A stretch of DNA of 10,310 nt from Candidatus Roizmanbacteria bacterium UBA6242 (GTDB lineage: Bacteria > Patescibacteriota > Microgenomatia > UBA1406 > GWC2-37-13): NCBI GenBank assembly GCA_002440905.1, contig DJWA01000019.1, positions 1-10,310 on the forward strand. The letters run 5' to 3'. The notes under the pieces were generated by a model. It was not told the origin of the DNA. It ran no database searches and worked only from the letters and a program-made list of their open reading frames with translations. Position 1 is the first letter of the stretch. Each line of letters starts with the position of its first letter. Position numbers and translations under genes: made by a program. This document shows positions 1 to 4,697 of the stretch, one piece after another.

Positions 1-280
1 GCCGGTCACACCCACCGAAACGCCTACCCCGACAGTTGAAACGCCTCCGGCCGGAACCACACCCGCACAAGAACCACCTTTGAATGACGTTCTAAGCCAG
101 CTTGAGACCAAAATAAATGATACGGTCAAAGAAGCAGTCAACGCGCCACCTGCAATACCGACCGTTGAATCACCCGCGCCAACCGCAACTACGCCAACCG
201 GTACTACAACTCCCCCTCCTACAGACGGAGCGCCGGCAATTCCGGACTTCCCTGCAGACGGTACCCAGCCTGCTAAGTGA
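1..280 (+). CDS. C-terminal part of a Pro/Thr-rich protein (5' end outside window)
   Basis: An open frame runs from base 2 to the TGA at 278-280 and is already open at the window edge, so the gene starts upstream. A TTG at 80 could serve as a start, but the same Pro/Thr composition continues unbroken upstream of it, so I treat the gene as truncated by the window. The visible 92 residues are dominated by Pro, Thr, Ala and Glu with short degenerate TPT, TTP and APA units. This is interrupted by one more ordinary, probably helical stretch (NDVLSQLETKINDTVKEAV). Such tails are usually disordered linkers or wall-spanning stalks of surface proteins, but no anchor or sorting signal is seen and the protein ends in QPAK. 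Function is unknown. The long stop-free, compositionally consistent reading makes it a likely real gene. Confidence 0.6.
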   Translation, partial: PVTPTETPTPTVETPPAGTTPAQEPPLNDVLSQLETKINDTVKEAVNAPPAIPTVESPAPTATTPTGTTTPPPTDGAPAIPDFPADGTQPAK

Positions 281-402
281 CATCTTTTTGCTTGAAGTAA
301 ATTATACAAATACAAACTTTGTTTTGCAGTTATAAACCACACATTTTAATAAGAAGTCAATATAGCAAAGAAGATTGCAGAGAAAATATAAAGAATCTTA
401 TG
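281..402. other. Intergenic gap without a recognised gene
   Basis: AT-rich gap between the Pro/Thr-rich gene and the 3' end of tRNA-Trp. I see a 6-bp inverted repeat (AAGATT at 371-376 with AATCTT near 394-399) around a long loop, but no GC-rich hairpin with a T-run, so no terminator can be called on either strand. Confidence 0.5.
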
Positions 403-473
403 CAGGGGTGGAAGGAATCGAACCCTCATCAAAGGTTTTGGAGACCTCTATTCTACCATTGAACTACACCCCC
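403..473 (-). tRNA. trnW: tRNA-Trp (anticodon CCA)
   Basis: The reverse strand folds into a full cloverleaf: acceptor GGGGGTG/CACCCCT, D-stem GTTC/GAAT, anticodon stem GAGGT/ACCTT with loop CTCCAAA, a 4-nt variable loop, and T-stem GAGGG/CCTTC with loop TTCGATT. The anticodon is CCA, which reads UGG (Trp). The discriminator base is G73, as in bacterial tRNA-Trp. The acceptor begins with a G1-U72 wobble pair. The 3' CCA is not encoded: G73 is followed by CAT, so a CCA-adding enzyme would be needed. Its first base directly follows the CCA of tRNA-Arg, so both tRNAs must come from one transcript. Confidence 0.95.
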
Positions 474-548
474 TGGTGTTCCCGGGCAGAATTGAACTGC
501 CATCTAAGGTTCCGCAAACCTTCATTCTATCCGTTGAACTACGGGAAC
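474..548 (-). tRNA. trnR: tRNA-Arg (anticodon GCG)
   Basis: The reverse strand gives a clean cloverleaf: acceptor GTTCCCG/CGGGAAC (seven Watson-Crick pairs), D-stem GTTC/GAAT, anticodon stem AAGGT/ACCTT with loop TTGCGGA, and T-stem GGCAG/CTGCC with loop TTCAATT. The anticodon GCG reads arginine CGC and CGU. The D-loop contains GGA, placing an A at position 20, a known arginine identity base, and the discriminator is A73. The 3' CCA is encoded (474-476 on the reverse strand) and is followed without any spacer by tRNA-Trp. Most bacteria read CGU/CGC/CGA with an A34 (inosine) tRNA, so G34 is unusual. The gene lies 27 bp after the DUF2207 stop codon on the same strand. Confidence 0.95.
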
Positions 549-560
549 TGAACTCCCCAT

Positions 561-566
561 ATTTTA
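561..566 (-). promoter_or_regulatory. Possible -10 box for the tRNA-Arg/tRNA-Trp unit
   Basis: On the reverse strand TAAAAT (5 of 6 to TATAAT) lies 12 bp before the first base of tRNA-Arg, which would give a leader of about 5 nt. No -35 box is recognisable because that position falls in the glycine codons of the DUF2207 gene. Read-through from the DUF2207 gene is the alternative. Confidence 0.3.
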
Positions 567-575
567 TCACATTTT

Positions 576-2270
576 TTACCAGCTCCCGCCTCCACCTCCT
601 CCGCCTCCACCTCCGGAAAAGCCGCCGGAGAAGCCTGACGAATGACCGGTCGAACTTCGACTCGGGGTTGCTGCTTTGGAAAAGCTGTTAAGGGACGAGT
701 TCATTGAACTGACAAATATGTAGGTATTAAACTGTCCGCTTCGATAACCCGAATACCAATTCGGTTGCTTGAGGTTCAGACTTTCGAATCGCTTGGCCCA
801 GATCTTCTCTACCCCGAAAGCTATCGCATATGGAAGCAGTTTCTCAAACATAAGCTGCCTGTCAGCTTGGAATTTCAATTGTCTTTCTTGGCTAGATAGG
901 AAGCTTTTTAAGGAGAAAGCCATATTTTTGGCGTTGACACCATCAACGGTTTTTCTCGGCATCGCCCTCCCAAAAACGAAAGCGACAAATGCCAAAAAAA
1001 GGTTTCCGGTAAAAAGAGCCAAAAAGGAAATCACATAATATACCGTTCGTATACTTTGCGGGTTTTTTGGGAAAAGACCTTCGGTAACAACACCTTCGTA
1101 AAGATCTTTTTTGACGGCCTCAACTTCATCAAATAGCTTGGCGTTTTTAAGCCTTAACTCTTGTTTACCTCCCTTGAAGAATTTATTCAACAAGGTTTGT
1201 TCAAAAGGAAGAAGGGCGTGTTCGGTCCTTTTCCCGAGAACGGTCTTGACCAGATAGAAATCTTTCTTTTCCCTCTCCTCGATCTTCATATATCCCCGTC
1301 TTACAAGATCTATTATGGCTGCCGAAATGTCTTTAAGATCAACGGTTTCGTCCCCCAGGGTCCCGACTTCAGATGGCGTAAGCGAGCGATTGGTTTTTAT
1401 TGATTTGGGCGGGTCAAACCAAGCTCTCGTTTGACCGACCACCCCTTTGGGGTCACGACCCTCCTTAAACCACTTGTAGATGATGTAAAAAGGCGAGATC
1501 ACATACCAGACAATGGCGGCGATAACAAGAATGGTTATTAGTATGAAACCCAAAACTCGGCCAAAAGGCGTTTCCCAAAATGGCACATAAACCTTGGACT
1601 CAAGAACGGCTACGATTCCCTTTGGGAATCCCAAGACAACTGTAATCCCCTCGTTATAGGAAAGTGGACTCTCGGTATCAAATACAATGTCCCCTTCCTT
1701 GACAAAATATGAACACGATTGGTTGGTGCTACCAGTTCCCCCCGTATAACAAGTCAATTTCAAACTGTCTTCGTTGACTGACTCCGGCAACCGAATTGTC
1801 GTCCTGGCAAAGTTAATGGGAACTTCCCAGTCCGAGCCGGTTGAGTTCCAATAAAGTTCGTCGTGGTCGGAAAAGTAAGTTAAGGCTCCGACCACATTGT
1901 ATTCGACGATATAATGCTTGACGCCGGTAATAGTACGGTCGGGATCGCCTATTTTAAGGTTTATCTGGTTATCTTCCTTTGTGATTTTGTATTGATACAA
2001 AACCCCATTCTCATCTTTAACGCTAAAGTCATTGAATTCCAAAAGATATTTTTTGCCGTCTTCGTTTACTTTCAAATACGGGATATTCCGGAAAATGCCG
2101 TGCCTGTAAAGGCTTCCGAAATCATATACGATGCTTTCCTTAACGCTAATTGTCCCGTCCTGGTTTATTTTTATGTCGGTGCCAAAGCTTTGAATTTCTT
2201 CGGCCGATACCGAAAACACAAAGGTAAGAGCAACAAGCAAAAAGAAAAGAATTGAAAATAACTTTTTCAT
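576..2270 (-). CDS. DUF2207 family membrane protein with poly-Gly C-terminus
   Basis: A 564-aa predicted membrane protein of the DUF2207 family, whose biochemical role is not known. Residues 1-23 form a signal peptide (basic MKK, hydrophobic core, SVSA cleavage site). Residues 24 to about 230 are the extracytoplasmic beta-rich DUF2207 domain, recognisable by YRHGIFRNIPY, the ELYWNSTGSDWEVPI segment and ARTTIRLPESV. A membrane span follows at about 238-263 and a basic cytoplasmic region with the family motif LTPSEVGTL and a winged-helix-like stretch (DISAAIIDLVRRGYMKIEE). A second hydrophobic segment lies at about 410-434, followed by RKTVDG and the LPYAIAFGVEKIWAKRF motif, both typical of the family. 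The tail is Ser/Gly-rich and ends in a run of ten Gly then SW, also typical. The start is ATG at 2270 with no Shine-Dalgarno; a TATAGT lies 11 bp upstream. The two tRNAs follow downstream. Confidence 0.9.
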   Translation of the reverse strand: MKKLFSILFFLLVALTFVFSVSAEEIQSFGTDIKINQDGTISVKESIVYDFGSLYRHGIFRNIPYLKVNEDGKKYLLEFNDFSVKDENGVLYQYKITKEDNQINLKIGDPDRTITGVKHYIVEYNVVGALTYFSDHDELYWNSTGSDWEVPINFARTTIRLPESVNEDSLKLTCYTGGTGSTNQSCSYFVKEGDIVFDTESPLSYNEGITVVLGFPKGIVAVLESKVYVPFWETPFGRVLGFILITILVIAAIVWYVISPFYIIYKWFKEGRDPKGVVGQTRAWFDPPKSIKTNRSLTPSEVGTLGDETVDLKDISAAIIDLVRRGYMKIEEREKKDFYLVKTVLGKRTEHALLPFEQTLLNKFFKGGKQELRLKNAKLFDEVEAVKKDLYEGVVTEGLFPKNPQSIRTVYYVISFLALFTGNLFLAFVAFVFGRAMPRKTVDGVNAKNMAFSLKSFLSSQERQLKFQADRQLMFEKLLPYAIAFGVEKIWAKRFESLNLKQPNWYSGYRSGQFNTYIFVSSMNSSLNSFSKAATPSRSSTGHSSGFSGGFSGGGGGGGGGGSW

Positions 2271-2281
2271 ACTTTAATACT

Positions 2282-2287
2282 ACTATA
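2282..2287 (-). promoter_or_regulatory. Probable -10 box of the DUF2207 gene
   Basis: TATAGT on the reverse strand (5 of 6 to consensus), 11 bp before the ATG, predicting a leader of about 5 nt or less. No -35 match exists at the right distance; that place is taken by the palindrome of the first 40-bp repeat, which could mean the promoter depends on a bound protein. Confidence 0.4.
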
Positions 2288-2327
2288 TAAGACATTTGGG
2301 CAAGTTATATTTTGCCCAAATATTAAA
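2288..2327. repeat. 40-bp direct repeat, copy 1, with perfect 10-bp inverted repeat
   Basis: Identical over 40 bp to 2361-2400. It contains ATTTGGGCAA (2294-2303), an 8-bp centre GTTATATT, and TTGCCCAAAT (2312-2321), a perfect 10-bp inverted repeat. No T-run follows on either strand, so it does not look like a terminator. It lies directly upstream of the DUF2207 -10 box, where an operator or activator site would be expected. Confidence 0.85.
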
Positions 2328-2339
2328 AGAATATTAATA

Positions 2340-2366
2340 GTCTTGATGTCTTGTCGACATTAAGAC
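2340..2366. repeat. Imperfect 11-bp inverted repeat between the two direct repeats
   Basis: GTCTTGATGTC (2340-2350), centre TTGTC, GACATTAAGAC (2356-2366). Ten of eleven positions pair and the remaining one would be a G-U pair in RNA. The right arm reuses the first six bases of repeat copy 2 (TAAGAC), so the motif AAGACAT occurs three times here, twice direct and once inverted. Confidence 0.55.
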
Positions 2367-2400
2367 ATTTGGGCAAGTTATATTTTGCCCAAATATTAAA
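2361..2400. repeat. 40-bp direct repeat, copy 2, with perfect 10-bp inverted repeat
   Basis: Identical to 2288-2327, including the 10-bp inverted repeat (arms 2367-2376 and 2385-2394). The two copies are 73 bp apart from start to start, close to seven helical turns. This copy ends 49 bp before the PNP start codon and lies upstream of the predicted PNP promoter, so it would act at DNA level and not in the mRNA leader. Confidence 0.85.
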
Positions 2401-2409
2401 GGTGTCATA

Positions 2410-2442
2410 TTGGTCTTTTAATCTTAGCGATTATAGTACAAT
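2410..2442 (+). promoter_or_regulatory. Probable promoter of the PNP operon
   Basis: Two overlapping -10 candidates are seen: TATAGT (2432-2437) with a weak TTGGTC 16 bp upstream, and TACAAT (2437-2442), which is 7 bp before the ATG at 2450. The second would make the message leaderless. No Shine-Dalgarno is present before this ATG, which supports a leaderless start. Confidence 0.45.
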
Positions 2443-2449
2443 ATTTAAA

Positions 2450-3175
2450 ATGAAATCTCCTATCGGACTCATACTTGGCAGCGGCTGGGGTAAGGTTGCG
2501 TCCACTCTAAAGAACAAAAAAGAAGTGACTTTTGAGAAAATATTTAAAAAAGCGACATCTGTCCCGGGACATGAAGGTAAAGTAATTACCGGAACAACCA
2601 AAGTAAACAAAGTAATTATATTATCCGGAAGATTCCACACGTACGAAGGCTACACGTCCTACGAGGCGGCAAAAACCATTAGGTATCTTCATAAGGAAGG
2701 GGTTAGAAAGGTTATTATCACTTCGGCGTCAGGCGGACTTAACCCTAAGTACCAGGTCGGTGACGTTGTGATATTGAATGATTTAATAACCCTTTTTTCC
2801 CAAAGCCCCTTGAATGGACCCAACTTCCAGGACATGTCCAAACCCTTCTCCGGTATTCTTCAAAAAATGGCCGAAACATCGGCTCGCACCAATAAGATGA
2901 GATTCCAAAAAGGAGTCTACGCCTATGTCAGGGGGCCGCATTTTGAGACATTTTCCGATAAAAAGGCCTTAAGAAGTCTCGGAGCAGATGTTGTCGGTAT
3001 GAGTACCGTTCCCGAAACGATTATGGCTAATAATTTGGGAATGGAGGTTTTGGGACTTTCCCTTGTCACCAACCTCGCCTTTGTAAAACACAACCATAAG
3101 GATGTTCTGGCGGCCGCCAAATCCCAGGAAGAGTCCCTTTATAATTTTATGAACACTCTTTTGGAATCTATATGA
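2450..3175 (+). CDS. Purine nucleoside phosphorylase, trimeric (PNP/MTAP) family
   Basis: A 241-aa protein that should cleave 6-oxopurine nucleosides (inosine, guanosine) with phosphate to free base and ribose-1-phosphate in the cytoplasm. Family residues are visible: ILGSGWG at 8-14 (phosphate-loop Ser11), GHEGK at 40-44, RFHTYEGY at 61-68 (Arg61 and His63 for phosphate), SASGGLNP at 92-99, FET at 165-167 with the base-contacting Glu166, GMSTVPE at 183-189 (Met184), TN at 207-208 (Asn208 for the purine) and HKDVL from His216. The Asn in TN favours PNP over methylthioadenosine phosphorylase, which has Asp there. The ATG at 2450 is chosen because family homology begins at IGLILGSG. In-frame extension to a TTG at 2351 would run through a DNA repeat and adds nothing PNP-like. 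At 241 aa it lacks the N-terminal helix of the usual 270-290-aa enzymes. It is the first gene of a two-gene operon. Confidence 0.92.
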   Translation: MKSPIGLILGSGWGKVASTLKNKKEVTFEKIFKKATSVPGHEGKVITGTTKVNKVIILSGRFHTYEGYTSYEAAKTIRYLHKEGVRKVIITSASGGLNPKYQVGDVVILNDLITLFSQSPLNGPNFQDMSKPFSGILQKMAETSARTNKMRFQKGVYAYVRGPHFETFSDKKALRSLGADVVGMSTVPETIMANNLGMEVLGLSLVTNLAFVKHNHKDVLAAAKSQEESLYNFMNTLLESI

Positions 3176-3723
3176 AATACGTCAAAATTTCCTGGGATAA
3201 ACTTGAGAAAGATTGTATGCTTTTGGCCAACAAATTGAAGGAACAATCAATTGACAGGATTATTTGCATCTCCCGAGGAGGTCTCCCATGGGCAAGAGTA
3301 CTTTCTGATCTTATGAAATTGCCGGTTGTCCATCTGGCAGTTGAATCATACGCCGACCTCAAGCAGACCAAAAAACCGGTCATTACCGAATCCCCTAAGG
3401 ATATCCCTAAAAAGGAAAATTGGTTGGTTGTCGATGATATTTCCGATACCGGAGACACCCTGGCTTTGGTTGTCGGCCATTTGAAAAATTACCGGACGAA
3501 AACTATTCATACCTTGACCCCGTACATAAAACCCAAAACCAAATTTATTCCAGATTATTATGCTGAAAGCATCGACGCCTGGGTGATATTCCCGTATGAG
3601 CTCAGGGAGACTTATGAGGCATTTGTGAATATATATAAAGACCGCAAAAAAGCTGTTGAAGCGCTTCTTGAGGTTGGCTTTAAGGAATCGGAAATCAAGC
3701 TGTTGGAGGAGCTGACAGCATAG
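3172..3723 (+). CDS. Purine-type phosphoribosyltransferase (COG2236-like)
   Basis: A 183-aa type I phosphoribosyltransferase. The PRPP-binding signature VVDDISDTGDTL spans residues 86-97, with the acidic pair Asp88-Asp89. ISRGGLPWAR at 33-42 is the first PRPP loop, and PDYYAES...WVIFPYE at 127-143 is the base-recognition end typical of the compact xanthine/hypoxanthine/guanine transferases found in archaea and some bacteria. The likely reaction is free 6-oxopurine plus PRPP to the nucleoside monophosphate; exact base preference cannot be read from the sequence. Its ATG overlaps the PNP stop codon (ATGA at 3172-3175), implying translational coupling, and the order PNP then transferase makes a complete nucleoside-to-nucleotide salvage step. 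The last 29 bp overlap the 3' end of the convergent vWA gene. Confidence 0.88.
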   Translation: MKYVKISWDKLEKDCMLLANKLKEQSIDRIICISRGGLPWARVLSDLMKLPVVHLAVESYADLKQTKKPVITESPKDIPKKENWLVVDDISDTGDTLALVVGHLKNYRTKTIHTLTPYIKPKTKFIPDYYAESIDAWVIFPYELRETYEAFVNIYKDRKKAVEALLEVGFKESEIKLLEELTA

Positions 3724-4654
3724 GTAAAGCGCTGTTTATTGCCGAAAGCAATGGTTGTGCAAAACTCTTAGTCATAAAGTCGGAGACGATTGTAGTATCT
3801 GCTTTCCCAACATCTCCAGCTCGCTCTAAGTCAAAAACTTCGGCTCCCAGATCCATCGCTACCTGCTGCCACTCCTGGATGTAATGTCTTACAAAAAAAA
3901 TCATTTTGGGAAGTTTTCCCTGTTGAGTTGCCCGTCTAATATATGCGGCATCGACTCCCAGCTGCACTTTTGGCGGTTCATCGGTTACTAAATAAACCAT
4001 ATCTGGTTTTCTTTGGTAGGCAGCGTATTCATCATATAGTCTGGTAAATTTATCAAAATTAGGTGAAGTCGTTAGCTCATTTCCTTGACTTCTAAGTAAA
4101 TGTTCAGGGACGATGATATTCCTTATCCGGTCAAATATATGTCCTATCTGGGGATTGCTCCTTGGAATACCTAATGACATAAGTAGTCCCAAAAGCTGGG
4201 ACTCACCCACATTTCCACCACCTCCGGATGTATCGGCTGTTGTATAGTTTGTGCTTTTTTTAACAAAGGTTTCAGGCAGGACACGATTGAAAAGCGTCAT
4301 CTCGAAAGACTCGTCTTGATCACAATCAATATCTCTTACCTTTACAGTGGCACCAGATACCCTTAAGAATTGATTACCAAGAGAATTGGTTACATTGGCA
4401 GGTAGAGCGTCAGTATAACGTTGAAGAAATTGTGCAACACCGGTTGAAACAAAGTTAATGTCGTCATACATTGATCCTGTAAGATCGATAACACCACTAA
4501 TATGTACGGGTAACCCTTTCGTTCTTATTTCCTTCATAGCCAGCATGGCATCAAAGTCGTGATTGGCTCCCGCTTTGACAAGATTTGTCAGCTTATGAGC
4601 AACAATAGCACCTGCTTCTACGTCTTTCGGAACTGATTTTATTCCACGATCCAT
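3695..4654 (-). CDS. Cytoplasmic von Willebrand factor A (vWA) domain protein
   Basis: A 319-aa protein with a single vWA domain covering most of its length. The MIDAS metal site is seen as DLTGS at residues 57-61 within VIDLTGSMYDDI, a Thr/Asp stretch followed by SGGGGNVGES (143-152, matching the GGGD-x-PE-type motif of bacterial vWA proteins), and YLVTDEPP (221-228) with Asp225. These are the positions that hold a divalent cation for ligand binding. There is no signal peptide and no membrane span, so it should be cytoplasmic. No catalytic domain is present, so it likely works as a metal-dependent binding or scaffold subunit. It is the third gene of the - strand cluster, 43 bp after the lipoprotein gene, with its own strong promoter. 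An AAGGA precedes the ATG by only about 2 nt, too close for a normal Shine-Dalgarno, and the promoter predicts a leaderless mRNA. Specific partner and function are unknown. Confidence 0.85.
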   Translation of the reverse strand: MDRGIKSVPKDVEAGAIVAHKLTNLVKAGANHDFDAMLAMKEIRTKGLPVHISGVIDLTGSMYDDINFVSTGVAQFLQRYTDALPANVTNSLGNQFLRVSGATVKVRDIDCDQDESFEMTLFNRVLPETFVKKSTNYTTADTSGGGGNVGESQLLGLLMSLGIPRSNPQIGHIFDRIRNIIVPEHLLRSQGNELTTSPNFDKFTRLYDEYAAYQRKPDMVYLVTDEPPKVQLGVDAAYIRRATQQGKLPKMIFFVRHYIQEWQQVAMDLGAEVFDLERAGDVGKADTTIVSDFMTKSFAQPLLSAINSALPMLSAPPTA

Positions 4655-4662
4655 ATCCTTAC

Positions 4663-4691
4663 ATTATATCAAAATACTAACATTTTTTCAA
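4663..4691 (-). promoter_or_regulatory. Promoter of the vWA gene
   Basis: TTGAAA (4691-4686), exactly 17 bp of spacer, and TATAAT (4668-4663) on the reverse strand. Only 8 bp separate TATAAT from the ATG at 4654, so transcription should begin at or within about 2 nt of the start codon. It lies just after the stop codon of the 838-aa gene and allows separate expression of the vWA protein. Confidence 0.75.
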
Positions 4692-4697
4692 CCTATA

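Larger units (their letters stand above)
2271..2449. promoter_or_regulatory. Divergent intergenic region between DUF2207 gene and PNP operon
   Basis: A 179-bp AT-rich region carrying the start signals of both divergent units, two identical 40-bp direct repeats with internal palindromes, and a further imperfect palindrome between them. No protein or RNA gene is apparent. Its symmetry and position suggest shared or coordinated control of the two flanking units; the regulator is not identified. Confidence 0.6.

Noticed and set aside
80..82. TTG as the start of the Pro/Thr-rich gene
   Set aside because: The frame is open to the window edge with the same composition upstream, so truncation by the window is more likely.
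578..640. Microsatellite-like CCTCCACC tract as a mobile or repeat element
   Set aside because: It encodes the Gly-rich tail that is normal for DUF2207 proteins.
1914..2255. 113-codon open frame on the + strand
   Set aside because: Lies entirely within the well-supported DUF2207 gene on the other strand and has no recognisable features.
2294..2321. Rho-independent terminator from the 10-bp hairpin
   Set aside because: No T-run follows on either strand, and both copies lie upstream of genes, not downstream.
2288..2400. Minimal CRISPR: two 40-bp palindromic repeats around a 33-bp spacer
   Set aside because: Only two repeats, no cas genes in view, a divergent-promoter location, and the 'spacer' holds a palindrome that shares bases with the repeat. 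Operator or repeat-family explanations fit better.
2351..2449. TTG start giving a 33-residue longer PNP of typical length
   Set aside because: The extension translates the DNA repeat and promoter region and has no resemblance to the PNP N-terminal helix; the ATG at 2450 sits right behind a -10 box.
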